Assembly (NCBI GenBank): GCA_047975765.1 | Contig: JBKEEF010000002.1 | Coordinates: 186,001 to 250,000, forward strand | Length of the DNA: 64,000 nt | Origin: JAQWBS01 sp047975765 | GTDB lineage: Bacteria; Pseudomonadota; Alphaproteobacteria; RF32; CAG-239 | Direction of reading: 5' to 3' | Shown here: positions 41,352 to 49,669 of the stretch, in pieces | Position numbering within the stretch: position 1 is the first letter of the stretch | Layout of the letters: each line of letters opens with the position of its first letter | Translations under genes and position numbers: made by a program | Notes under the pieces: model-generated | Told to the model about the DNA's origin: nothing | Databases searched by the model: none | The model's input: only the letters and a program-made list of their open reading frames with translations

Positions 41352-41921
41352 ATGCAAATTTTGAAAGATTTAGAAAACTACAAACCGTTTGATGAAAATG
41401 AAGAAAGCGATGTGAAATCTCTTAAACAATTTTTATCAGCTTTTGGAGAGTTTGGTTTTTCAAGGGAATGTTTACCTGCTCATATGGCAACAATTGTTTG
41501 GATAGTAAATCCTAAAAGAACAAAAGTGTTAATGGGATATCATAACATCTACAAAGTTTTTACATGGTTTGGTGGTCATGCAGATGGAGAATTAGATTTA
41601 CTTATAAATGCAAAAACAGAACTTATTGAAGAAACTGGGATTGAAAATTATAAAATTTTGAATGATGGAAAAGCTTTTGATTATTCAGTTATTCACGTTG
41701 AAACGCATATTAAACATGGCAAAAGAGTTTCTGAACACCTACATTATAGTGCCGCATATCTTTTTGAGGTATCAGAAGATACAGTATTTAGAATTGCTGA
41801 AGGTGAAAATTCTGCAATTTCTTGGGTAGATGTCAATGATCTGCATAATCATTGCGACTGTGAAGCTGTTAGAATAGGCTATAATAGACTTATGGATAAG
41901 ATCTATAAACAAAAGCTCTAA
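41352..41921 (+). CDS. Nudix hydrolase, second copy
   Basis: The core is GGHADGELDLLINAKTELIE followed by ETGI. Compared with the Nudix box GX5EX7REUXEEXGU, the final ELIEETGI is kept but the Arg is replaced by Thr, so the box is not canonical. EHLHYSAAYLFEV is shared with the Nudix protein at 1,169-1,726 (EHFHYDIRFLLKA), so the two are of one subfamily. At 189 residues it is the first gene of an accessory block between mnmG and rsmG. The substrate is unknown, though the neighbours (MurA-like, PHP, HD) suggest nucleotide-linked substrates. Confidence 0.75.
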   Translation: MQILKDLENYKPFDENEESDVKSLKQFLSAFGEFGFSRECLPAHMATIVWIVNPKRTKVLMGYHNIYKVFTWFGGHADGELDLLINAKTELIEETGIENYKILNDGKAFDYSVIHVETHIKHGKRVSEHLHYSAAYLFEVSEDTVFRIAEGENSAISWVDVNDLHNHCDCEAVRIGYNRLMDKIYKQKL

Positions 41922-41993
41922 TTAAAGAATTCTTAAAGACTGATATGGTATTTTAAAACCATTATAATTTCAACTTTCAAAGAGGACTCCGAT

Positions 41994-43415
41994 ATGAAAG
42001 ACAAATGCTTATTTATTCCAGATAATCTCACAATTAATGGCGGCAAGCCAATTAAAGGTGAAGTAGAAATTAGTGGCGCAAAAAATGCCATTTTGGGGCT
42101 TATGGCAGCAGCTCTTTTAACTGATGAAAAAGTTTTCTTGAGCAATGTTCCATATATAAGTGATGTTCTTGAAATGGGAAATATTCTCATGGATTTAGGT
42201 GTTCGAGTTAAATATAATCCTAAAAAGAAAATTTTGATGCTTCATGCTCAAAAAATCAAGAAGAATATCTTGAGTGATAAAGCACTAAAACTTCGTGCAA
42301 GCTACTATCTATGGGGTTCACTTCTTGCTAGATTTAAGCATACAAACGAATTTAAAGAACTAAAGGTTCTTGTTCCAGGAGGGTGTTCATTTGGTGGAAA
42401 AAGACCAACTGACTTTCATGAACAACTCATTAAAAATATTTTTGGCGCTCATATTTCAGAAGAGAAAATAGGAGAAAAACATTATCTAACTTTTCGTTTA
42501 CCAGACATTGAAACAAAAAATAATCAGCCGATCTACACGACAGCGAAAGTTTCTCATGGTGCAACTTTCCACTGGCTTCTTTCAATTGCTGGCACAAAAG
42601 ATGTTAAGATGATGTATAATTCGTCTCTCGAGCCTGAAGTTTCAAATCTTATTTCTATGCTAAAATCTATGGGATTAAACATTAGTGGTAGCGAAAGAAC
42701 AGGATTAATATATGGCGGAAAAAATGAAGGGTTGTTAAAAGGTGGTTGTTTCGAAGTTATTCCAGATAGGCTTGAGGCAGGAACTTATGCTTTGCTTGCA
42801 TTGGGCACAAAGGGAACAATTAGAATCAAGAATATGAACTATGAACATAGTGCGCCTTGGCTTAAACAATTAACAAAAACAGTGAATAATGGTATCTACT
42901 ACTCTTTCGATAAAAAAGATTTAATTGTTGATTTCAGAGATGTTGATACATATGAAGGTTCATATATGCAAATGTCTCCGTTCCCTGGATTTGAAACTGA
43001 TTTACAACAAATTTGGACACCAACTTTAGGACTTGCAAATTCAGAATCAATGATTGTTGATATGATTTGGCCAGGAAGAATTGCACACTTAGAAGAAATG
43101 AAAAAGTTTGGTCTTGACAGTCATGTTGAGCAGATAGAGGTTGCTTCTTCTCAAGACACAACAAGCAAGGCTCTATTTGCTAATATTAAACCTTCAAAAT
43201 TTGTTCCAGCAAAAGCAAAAGGAACAGACTTAAGGGGAACAATGGCTGTTATTATTTTGGCTTGTATAGCCAAAGGAAAAAGCCAAATTGATAATCCAAG
43301 TTTTGCACTTAGAGGATATCCAAATCTAATTGAAAATCTAGAAAAACTTGGTGTTGATATTAAACAGTCAAAAGAAGGAACAGTAGTTGATTGTTTGCCT
43401 GAACTAAAGGATTAA
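41994..43415 (+). CDS. UDP-N-acetylglucosamine 1-carboxyvinyltransferase (MurA) homologue
   Basis: MurA adds enolpyruvate to UDP-GlcNAc in the first step of peptidoglycan synthesis. Active-site features are seen: SGAKNA (Lys30, Asn31), Arg101 in KLRASYYLWG, Cys131 in VPGGCSFGGKRPTD (the fosfomycin-target Cys) and PFPGFETDLQQ, which supplies the base. At 473 residues it is about 50 longer than standard MurA, and several motifs are altered (PGGCSFGGKRP for PGGCAIGARP). It may be a paralogue in addition to a housekeeping MurA elsewhere. Context: Nudix before it, PHP and HD genes after it. Confidence 0.75.
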   Translation: MKDKCLFIPDNLTINGGKPIKGEVEISGAKNAILGLMAAALLTDEKVFLSNVPYISDVLEMGNILMDLGVRVKYNPKKKILMLHAQKIKKNILSDKALKLRASYYLWGSLLARFKHTNEFKELKVLVPGGCSFGGKRPTDFHEQLIKNIFGAHISEEKIGEKHYLTFRLPDIETKNNQPIYTTAKVSHGATFHWLLSIAGTKDVKMMYNSSLEPEVSNLISMLKSMGLNISGSERTGLIYGGKNEGLLKGGCFEVIPDRLEAGTYALLALGTKGTIRIKNMNYEHSAPWLKQLTKTVNNGIYYSFDKKDLIVDFRDVDTYEGSYMQMSPFPGFETDLQQIWTPTLGLANSESMIVDMIWPGRIAHLEEMKKFGLDSHVEQIEVASSQDTTSKALFANIKPSKFVPAKAKGTDLRGTMAVIILACIAKGKSQIDNPSFALRGYPNLIENLEKLGVDIKQSKEGTVVDCLPELKD

Positions 43416-43424
43416 TGAATAAAG

Positions 43425-44243
43425 ATGCTTAAACAAAAATTTAGTTATCACACACATACAAACAGCTTTGGATTATACGATGGAAGGAATTCTCTTTCTG
43501 AAATGCTTAAGCAGGCAGAAGTTGTTGGGTATGAAGAAATTGGGGTCTCAAATCACCTTTGTTACCATCCAAATTTACCGCACGATCATACGATGTTTTT
43601 TTCGGATTTTGATAAAGCGATTGATGTTTATAAAAGAACAATTGAGGAAATTAGAGAAGCTTCCGTTCATTCTAATTTAAAAATTTATGCTGGTTTTGAA
43701 GTGGACTATTTTTCAAATCAAAAATGGCTAGATGCTTTTGAAAAAATAAAAGAAGAAGTAAAGGCTGATTATTACATTGGTGCAGTTCACTTTTTTAAGA
43801 CTGAAGCTGAAGATGTTATTTTCAACATTTATCATTTACCTCAATATCAGGAACAAGTTGATAAATATGGTTTAGAATATTTCATTAGAGGTTATTGGAA
43901 TAATTTAACTTCAGCGGTTGAAAGTCAGCTTTTTGACTTTATTGCACATTTAGATGTTCTAAAAACATTTGAATGGTATAAACCAGATTATTGCTTAGAT
44001 GAGCAGAGTAAGCTTCTTTAAACAATAATAAAATATATACAACCTTTCGAAGTGAATACAAGTGGATTCAGAAAATATGGCGAACAGTATCCTACATTTT
44101 CAATGATTGAAAAATTATGTAAAAACAATGTTCCTGTTTTGATTAATGATGATGCACATCAAACATCATCAATTGCAGAGAATTTTGATAAAGCTGAAGC
44201 ACTTCTTATTAACGCTGGCTGTAAAAAAAGATTTAGATTCTGA
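43425..44243 (+). pseudogene. PHP-domain phosphatase (histidinol-phosphatase type) interrupted by an in-frame TAA
   Basis: The gene is read in one frame from 43,425 to a stop at 44,241-44,243, except for a TAA at 44,019-44,021. Before it, metal-site residues are seen in FSYHTHTN, VSNHLC, AGFEVDY, GAVHFF and IAHLD. After it the same frame continues with FEVNTSGFRKYGEQYP and the last ligand in NDDAHQ. The PHP domain would not be complete without the second half. No base shift is needed, only one codon change (for example TAA from AAA or GAA). So this is a single nonsense change in an otherwise intact gene. Histidinol phosphatase is the closest known type; no his genes are nearby. Confidence 0.8.
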
Positions 44244-44250
44244 GGGTAAA

Positions 44251-44895
44251 ATGAAGAAAGTATTTCCAAGTTTGAAAGAAGCAGAAAAAATTTGGTCAGA
44301 GGGAATTGTCTATCGTCAAACAAATTTTCAAGGTAATGTCCAAGATCAATATGATGAGAAAATGTATATATTTCATACTCAAAATGTTGTAAAAATTGCT
44401 TCGCTGTTGGCATCAAAAACAGTGTCTTTAAATCCTGAAAAAGCATACATCTTGGGGCTTCTTCATGATTATGGTCGTCGTATTGATGAATGCAGAATAA
44501 ACAAGTTTCATGGTTGTGATGGTTATGAAGCTCTGTCAGAACTTGGTTACCCAATTGTTGCAAAAATATGTCTAACACATACATTCCCAGATAAAAATTT
44601 CTCTATGGATAAATATTCTTATCCAACAAATTGGTTAGATTGGGCCAAAAGAGAACTTCATAAGGTAAATTATGATGATTATGACAAACTTATTCAGCTT
44701 TGCGATAAGCTTGTTACTGGTTATGGTATTGTTTCAATTGAGCATAGAGTTGGTTCAGTTTCAAAGAGATATAATCTGACGCAAGAGCAGCATAATAATC
44801 ATCTGAATGAGGGACTAGAGCTTAAGAGTTTTTTTGATAAGCTTTGCAAAAATGATATTTATAAGATTATAGGAATTAAAGACGATGAATTCTAA
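44251..44895 (+). CDS. HD-domain phosphohydrolase, first of two
   Basis: From the ATG at 44,251 (GAGGG lies 4 bases upstream) the protein has 214 residues. Motifs in order are FHTQNVVKIA (His), ILGLLHDYG (the His-Asp pair), CLTHTFP (His) and QLCDK (Asp), the metal-binding set of HD phosphohydrolases. These act on nucleotides or phosphate esters. It shares the block TVSLNPEKAYILGLLHDYG almost exactly with the next gene. An earlier start at 44,146 overlaps the PHP reading and was rejected. It overlaps the next gene by 11 bases. Confidence 0.8.
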   Translation: MKKVFPSLKEAEKIWSEGIVYRQTNFQGNVQDQYDEKMYIFHTQNVVKIASLLASKTVSLNPEKAYILGLLHDYGRRIDECRINKFHGCDGYEALSELGYPIVAKICLTHTFPDKNFSMDKYSYPTNWLDWAKRELHKVNYDDYDKLIQLCDKLVTGYGIVSIEHRVGSVSKRYNLTQEQHNNHLNEGLELKSFFDKLCKNDIYKIIGIKDDEF

Positions 44896-45523
44896 AGCTT
44901 ATCCAAGCCTAAAACAAGCAGAAGAAATCTGGCTTGAAGGAATTAGATATAGACAAGAAAATCCTGAAGTTAAACCTCTTAGTCAATATATTGAAGAAGA
45001 ATATAAATTTCATACAAGAGGTGTTGCAGCAGCTGCTAAAAAAATAGCATCAAGAACAGTGTCTTTAAATCCTGAAAAAGCTTATATCTTAGGGCTTCTT
45101 CATGATTATGGAAAAAAGAAAGATGAAAAATCTCAAAATATTTTTCATGGAAGAGTTGGGTATGATGAAATGATCAATAAGGGCTATTCTGATGTTGCAA
45201 GAATTTGCCTGACACATACGTTCCCTACAAAAGATTTTGATGACAAAGATTTTTGGTATCCACAAGAATGGAAAGATTGGTTAAGAAAAGAGCTAAAATC
45301 AATTCAATATGATGATTATGATAGACTTATTCAACTGTGTGACAAATTCTTTGAAGGAATGACAATGATTTCTATTGAAAGAAGAATGAGAAAAATTGTT
45401 GAAAGATATAATCTTAATGAAGAAACTTATCAAACTTTGGTTTCGGAAGGAATAATTCTGAAGAAGTATTTTGATAATCTCTGTGGTGTTGATGTTTATG
45501 AAGTTTTAGGAATTGAGGCTTAA
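44885..45523 (+). CDS. HD-domain phosphohydrolase, second of two
   Basis: The 212-residue protein has the same HD set (FHTRGV, LLHDYG, CLTHTFP, QLCDK) and the same flanking blocks as its neighbour, including YPSLKQAEEIWLEGIRYRQ near the start. The two are tandem duplicates that have diverged outside the active site, though about 26 bases of DNA around the shared block are identical. Start codon overlap with the preceding gene suggests coupled translation. The substrate is unknown. Confidence 0.8.
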   Translation: MNSKAYPSLKQAEEIWLEGIRYRQENPEVKPLSQYIEEEYKFHTRGVAAAAKKIASRTVSLNPEKAYILGLLHDYGKKKDEKSQNIFHGRVGYDEMINKGYSDVARICLTHTFPTKDFDDKDFWYPQEWKDWLRKELKSIQYDDYDRLIQLCDKFFEGMTMISIERRMRKIVERYNLNEETYQTLVSEGIILKKYFDNLCGVDVYEVLGIEA

Positions 45524-45599
45524 TTTAGTTGCAATATAAAAATAATAATGTAGTATGCATTCCATATAACCTATTATTAATTCTTAAAATTATTGCCGT

Positions 45600-46016
45600 A
45601 TGAAAAAGCTTGAAAAAATTGAAGATTACTTAAAACTATTGAAGAACTTTGATGCTTTATCGAATAGTAAAGGAATGAAGGATATCTTGTCTGCTGTTGG
45701 ACCAGGTGAACATTATCTGAAAAGTTGGAATTGCTATGCTATCTTTTTTCTTAAAAATGAAATGAAAGAGCTGGCAAATAGTTTCAATACAAGAGCAGAT
45801 AGAGTTTATGTTGTTGAGCGGATATCGAGTTATATTTTAACTTTCCCATCATTTGCAAAAGTTGTTCCTGAAGAGTTGAGTTCTTTTCTTGGAGCTGTTG
45901 CCGTCTTTAAAGAAACCAAAACACTATCCAGTTCGGATCAGAAAATGCTTAATGAAAAAATTCAGTTGATAACAAAAGCAATCAATGCTTTTCTTCCTGA
46001 GCCTGAAAAAGCATAA
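45600..46016 (+). CDS. Small helical protein of unknown function
   Basis: I do not recognise a family. The 138-residue protein is predicted mostly helical, with no signal peptide or membrane segment. It has a GPGEHYLKSWNCYAIFF block and a conserved-looking AVAVFKETKTLSSSDQKMLN. It is separated from the HD pair by 76 bases and ends with a strong terminator. It may belong to the accessory block between mnmG and rsmG. Confidence 0.55.
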   Translation: MKKLEKIEDYLKLLKNFDALSNSKGMKDILSAVGPGEHYLKSWNCYAIFFLKNEMKELANSFNTRADRVYVVERISSYILTFPSFAKVVPEELSSFLGAVAVFKETKTLSSSDQKMLNEKIQLITKAINAFLPEPEKA

Positions 46017-46037
46017 AACCAAGACTTTTTTAATTAA

Positions 46038-46073
46038 AAAACCCTCTTTGAACATTTGTTCAAAGAGGGTTTC
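46038..46073. terminator. Bidirectional terminator
   Basis: A 16-bp perfect stem (AAACCCTCTTTGAACA with TGTTCAAAGAGGGTTT) with a 2-base nominal loop and flanking A and T tracts lies between convergent genes. Confidence 0.9.
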
Positions 46074-46084
46074 TTTTGTGTATT

Positions 46085-46660
46085 TTATAAAGCTTCAATT
46101 GCTTCCTTGATTTGATAGATATTATTAATCTTTGTTTCTCTGTCATTGAAAATATTAAAAAAAGTTATGTCTTCAATTCCAAAAATCTTAAAGGAGCTAC
46201 GGATAGAATTCTCATAAGTTTTTTCAACTCTTGTATCTGTATAAATACCGCCCCAAGCAGAGACTACGAACATTTTTTTTCCTTTAAGAAGCCCTTCCCA
46301 TCTTTCATCAAGTGTTGTGTCAATTCTAAAAGTATGTTCCATCCAGTTCTTGAATATTGCAGGTACATTAAAGAGATATCCAGGAACGCCAAGAACATAT
46401 ATATCTGCCTCATGAAAAGGCTTAATATTAAAAGTGCTTAAGATTGCATTATCAGCATCAGTGCGATGTTTTTCAGGTTTAAACATTGCTTGTTGATATT
46501 CTTTATTGAGAAAAGGAATGTTTGCTTTAATCAAATCAATATAGTAAATCTCAGAATTGCGGTTATTACTCAAAAGTTTATCTGCTATCATTTTCGAGTG
46601 TTTTCTTGTGAGTGAATGCTCAAAGTCATTAACTGAACAGTCTAGGTGAAAAATTTTCAT
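46085..46660 (-). CDS. Flavodoxin-like NAD(P)H oxidoreductase (AzoR type)
   Basis: The sequence starts MKIFHLDCSVNDFEHSLTRKHS, the phosphate-binding loop of FMN-dependent azoreductases and quinone reductases. GVPGYLFNVPAIFKNWMEHTFR is the central FMN-contacting block and VVSAWGGIY the later one. The protein has 191 residues. I start at the ATG at 46,660, where AAGGA lies 7 bases upstream; a longer frame from 46,708 adds 16 residues without family match. It would reduce quinones or azo compounds with NAD(P)H. It is the only minus-strand gene within the mnmE-parB stretch. Confidence 0.8.
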   Translation of the reverse strand: MKIFHLDCSVNDFEHSLTRKHSKMIADKLLSNNRNSEIYYIDLIKANIPFLNKEYQQAMFKPEKHRTDADNAILSTFNIKPFHEADIYVLGVPGYLFNVPAIFKNWMEHTFRIDTTLDERWEGLLKGKKMFVVSAWGGIYTDTRVEKTYENSIRSSFKIFGIEDITFFNIFNDRETKINNIYQIKEAIEAL

Positions 46661-46853
46661 ACTTAAATCCTTGTAAGTTACAATCAAGTAAACTATTAAG
46701 TCTCTCACTTTAACATATAATCGTAAACAAATGAATAATAAAGGGAATTTGAAAAATAATTTTGTTAAGTCTTTGTTTTTAGATTCTTTTTATCTTGTTC
46801 ATAACTCTATAATTTTTATTTTAAATTCATGTAAAAAATTGTATAAAATAAAT

Positions 46854-47483
46854 ATGAAAAAATTTGAAGAAAAAAATAATGTTTCACGTGAAACAATCGA
46901 AAAATTGAAAAGCTACGAAGCTTCTCTAATTGAGTGGCAGAGTAAATTCAATTTAGTAAGCAATGCTTCTTTACAAGATGCTTGGAATAGACATTTTGAA
47001 GATTCAATGCAATTGTTTGAACTTATTCCAAATGATGCTAAGATTATGTATGATTTTGGTTCTGGAGCGGGGTTTCCTGGTATGGTGATTGCAATTATGG
47101 CAATGGATAAAACACCGTATTTAAAAGTTAATCTTGTGGAAAGCATAAAAAAGAAAACACTGTATTTAAACGAAGTGAAGCAAATTGCACAAGTTAGCAA
47201 TGTGAACATTATTAATGATAGAATTGAAAATGTGAAGACAGAAATAGCTGATGTAATTACTTCAAGAGCAATGACTTCTTTGGATAGTTTAATTGGATAT
47301 GCAATTCGTTTTTGTGGAAAGAAAACAATTTGTATTTTTCCAAAAGGCAAAAGTCATCAAGAAGAAATTACAGAAGCAAAAAAGAACTGGAAGTTTGATT
47401 TGGAAATTTTGCCAAGCAAACAAAGTGATGAAGGTGTAATTTTGGTTTTAACAAACTTATCAAAAACTAGAGGAGCAAAATAA
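46854..47483 (+). CDS. rsmG: 16S rRNA 7-methylguanosine methyltransferase RsmG (GidB)
   Basis: RsmG methylates G527 of 16S rRNA. From the ATG at 46,854 the protein has 209 residues: NRHFEDSMQLFELI, the SAM motif YDFGSGAGFPGMVIA, LVESIKKKTLYLNEV and TSRAMTSLDSLIGYA. The longer frame from 46,731 adds 41 residues unlike RsmG and was rejected. A perfect parS site covers codons 9-14, just after the start. parA begins one base after the stop. Confidence 0.93.
   Translation: MKKFEEKNNVSRETIEKLKSYEASLIEWQSKFNLVSNASLQDAWNRHFEDSMQLFELIPNDAKIMYDFGSGAGFPGMVIAIMAMDKTPYLKVNLVESIKKKTLYLNEVKQIAQVSNVNIINDRIENVKTEIADVITSRAMTSLDSLIGYAIRFCGKKTICIFPKGKSHQEEITEAKKNWKFDLEILPSKQSDEGVILVLTNLSKTRGAK
46880..46895. promoter_or_regulatory. 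parS centromere site inside rsmG
   Basis: TGTTTCACGTGAAACA, a perfect palindrome identical to the site at 41,011, lies 27 bases into rsmG and 0.6 kb before parA. It encodes VSRET in the same codon phase as in mnmG. Confidence 0.9.
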
Positions 47484-47484
47484 G

Positions 47485-48264
47485 ATGCCTAGAATTATCT
47501 CAATCGCCAACCGTAAGGGTGGAGTTGGAAAAACAACAACAACAGTTAACGTTGCAACTGCAATGGCAGCTGTTGGAAAAAAAGTTCTTGTCATTGATTT
47601 AGACCCTCAGGGTAATGCATCAACTTCTATGGGAATTGACAAGCGTGGACGTATGGCTTCCTCATATGATGTTCTGCTTGGAGATAAAAGTTTGGCAGAA
47701 GCGATTGTTTGGACTGAAGTTCCTAACTTTTCTATCGTGCCATCTTCACCAGATTTGGCAGGAGCTGAAATTGAGCTAGTTGATATTGAAAATAGAGAAT
47801 ATGCACTTCGTCAAGCAATTGAAAAGGGTGCTGTGAACTATGACTATGTTTTAATAGATTGTCCTCCATCATTAAATCTTATCACAGTAAATGCACTTGT
47901 TGCTTCGGATGCTGTTGTTGTTCCGCTTCAATGTGAATTTTTGGCCTTGGAAGGAATTACAGATCTTATCAGAAATATTACGCAAATTAAAAAAAGATTT
48001 AATCCTAAGCTTGAACTTCAAGGTGTTGTTCTCACAATGTATGATAAAAGAAATAATTTGACTCAAATGGTTGAGGATGATGTAAGAAGTTTCTTTGGTA
48101 AAAAAGTTTATGAAACTGTTATTCCTAGAAATGTGAGAGTGTCAGAAGCACCATCACATGGAAAACCAGTGATTTTATATGATTTTAATTGTAATGGTTC
48201 GCAAGCTTATATCAGTTTGACAGGCGAACTTTTGAAAAGAGAAAAGGAACTTATGGCATGCTAG
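47485..48264 (+). CDS. parA: Chromosome partitioning ATPase ParA
   Basis: ParA is the ATPase that moves ParB-bound origins to the cell poles. The 259-residue protein starts with the deviant Walker A KGGVGKTTTTVNVA (signature Lys present), then VLVIDLDPQGNAS, DYVLIDCPPSLN and the C-terminal NVRVSEAPSHGKP. It has the short N-terminus of the chromosomal (Soj-like) type. It overlaps parB by 7 bases. Confidence 0.96.
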   Translation: MPRIISIANRKGGVGKTTTTVNVATAMAAVGKKVLVIDLDPQGNASTSMGIDKRGRMASSYDVLLGDKSLAEAIVWTEVPNFSIVPSSPDLAGAEIELVDIENREYALRQAIEKGAVNYDYVLIDCPPSLNLITVNALVASDAVVVPLQCEFLALEGITDLIRNITQIKKRFNPKLELQGVVLTMYDKRNNLTQMVEDDVRSFFGKKVYETVIPRNVRVSEAPSHGKPVILYDFNCNGSQAYISLTGELLKREKELMAC

Positions 48265-49292
48265 ATAAAGATATTGCAGAATTTGGAGAAATTAGTTTGG
48301 ATGATTTAATTGAAAAAGGCGAAATGCCAGCACATTCTTCTAAAAGAAAAAGTCTTGGTCGTGGTCTAGGTGCACTTCTTGGAGATGAAGATTTTGACAT
48401 TGATAAACCAGTTAAAAGTATTGAGGAAAATATAAAAGCTGGTGCAGAATATATAAATATAGACTTACTCTTTGCCAGTAAATATCAACCAAGAAAAGAA
48501 TTTGATCAAGAAGCACTTCAAGCTTTGGTTGCTTCAATCCGAGAAAAAGGCGTTCTTCAGCCTTTACTTGTCAGAAAGCAAAATGATAAATATGAAATTA
48601 TTGCTGGTGAACGCCGTTGGAGAGCATCAAAACTTGCTGGACTAAAAGAAGTTCCAGTAATTGTAAAAGATTTAAATGACAGAGAAGTTCTTGAAGTTGC
48701 TTTGGTAGAAAACTTACTTCGTGAAAATTTATCAGCCATTGAAGAAGCTGAAGGATTTCAAAGATTAATAAATGAATTTTCTCACACACAAGAAGTTCTC
48801 TCACAAATTGTTGGAAAATCCAGAAGTCATATTGCAAACACATTAAGACTATTAACTTTACCGGATGAAGTGAAAGATTTAGTAAAAGAAAATAAAATTT
48901 CTGCAGGACATGCAAGAGCTTTAGTTGGACTTGAAAATGCAGAAAGCTTGGCAAAACAAATTATCTCTAAAGATTTAAGTGTTCGCCAAATTGAAGAAAT
49001 GGTTTCTAAACAAAAAGAACCTAAAAAAGAAAACGCACCTAAAAATAAAGAATCTAATCAAGATATTAAAGATATTGAGAAAGATTTAGTTGAAAAGTTG
49101 GGATTAAGAATTAAGATTTCTACAAGCAAATCTGGTGGCGGAAAAGTTGTTCTTCAATATGCTTCTGTTGCCGAGCTTGATATGATAATTGATATTTTAG
49201 AACAAAAAGGAAGAAAATCTTCGGCAGATGCAACTCCAGTTGCGACTCAAGCTGCAAGTTCCGATAAATTTTCTATCAAAATGGTGGATTAG
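48258..49292 (+). CDS. parB: Chromosome partitioning protein ParB
   Basis: ParB is a CTP-dependent clamp that loads at parS. The 344-residue protein has the ParA-interacting N-terminal start (KRKSLGRGLGALLGDE), the CTPase motif GERRWRASKLAG, the helix-turn-helix region (LSQIVGKSRSHIANTLRLL) that reads parS, and a C-terminal dimer domain (LDMIIDILEQ). The Lys/Glu-rich linker (about 250-280) is typical. Confidence 0.96.
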   Translation: MLDKDIAEFGEISLDDLIEKGEMPAHSSKRKSLGRGLGALLGDEDFDIDKPVKSIEENIKAGAEYINIDLLFASKYQPRKEFDQEALQALVASIREKGVLQPLLVRKQNDKYEIIAGERRWRASKLAGLKEVPVIVKDLNDREVLEVALVENLLRENLSAIEEAEGFQRLINEFSHTQEVLSQIVGKSRSHIANTLRLLTLPDEVKDLVKENKISAGHARALVGLENAESLAKQIISKDLSVRQIEEMVSKQKEPKKENAPKNKESNQDIKDIEKDLVEKLGLRIKISTSKSGGGKVVLQYASVAELDMIIDILEQKGRKSSADATPVATQAASSDKFSIKMVD

Positions 49293-49303
49293 GGATTAAA
49301 AAA

Positions 49304-49543
49304 ATGGAAGAAATTCTGGAAAAAATGCTTAAGCAATGTTCTGAAGCAGGACTTTTTCCAACAAAAAACATTAACAAAGTTGCTCGTGCAAAATCTATAA
49401 TGTTTTCTAAGGAAGAGTGGAAAAGATGTCCTTGTGATGCAAGCAATTCACAAAGATCTTGTATTTCAGAGATGTGCAAAAATGACATTGAAACAAAAGG
49501 TGTTTGTCATTGCAATTGCTATGCGAAAGAAAAACAAGATTGA
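49304..49543 (+). CDS. Ferredoxin-thioredoxin reductase catalytic subunit-like protein
   Basis: The 79-residue protein has cysteines in the order RCPCDASNSQRSC, EMC, VCHCNC. The CPC and CHC pairs resemble the catalytic beta chain of ferredoxin-thioredoxin reductase, which carries a [4Fe-4S] cluster and a redox disulphide. Spacing between the pairs is a little different from the chloroplast enzyme. In anaerobic bacteria such proteins may reduce thioredoxin-like partners with ferredoxin. It follows parB by 11 bases and ends with a terminator. A metal-binding role is safe; FTR activity is inferred. Confidence 0.6.
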   Translation: MEEILEKMLKQCSEAGLFPTKNINKVARAKSIMFSKEEWKRCPCDASNSQRSCISEMCKNDIETKGVCHCNCYAKEKQD

Positions 49544-49571
49544 AAAAGAAGAGCTTCGGCTCTCTTTTTTT
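49544..49571 (+). terminator. Terminator with a UUCG loop
   Basis: GAGC, TTCG, GCTC forms a small stem extended by A/T pairs (AAAAAGAA with TCTTTTTT) and followed by a T run, right after the stop of the FTR-like gene. Confidence 0.8.
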
Positions 49572-49669
49572 AGCTAAGTGCAATTCTTCATAAATTGAGT
49601 GTTTGCAATTTTTTAAATATGAGATTAAAATGCTGGCATTGTCGACAATTTCTTGAGGAAAGATTAGAT

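Noticed and set aside
43425..44243. Stop-codon recoding (TAA read as sense) in the PHP gene
   Set aside because: TAA ends most other genes here normally, and no recoding signal is seen, so nonsense mutation or error is simpler.
46731..46853. Forty-one-residue N-terminal extension of RsmG
   Set aside because: The sequence is unlike RsmG, and the ATG at 46,854 gives the normal length.
40858..47175. Recurrent word resembling ACxGTATTTAAA at 40.0, 40.9, 41.3 and 47.1 kb
   Set aside because: Copies lie in different frames and contexts, some in coding DNA, and differ in flanks; chance in AT-rich DNA is likely.
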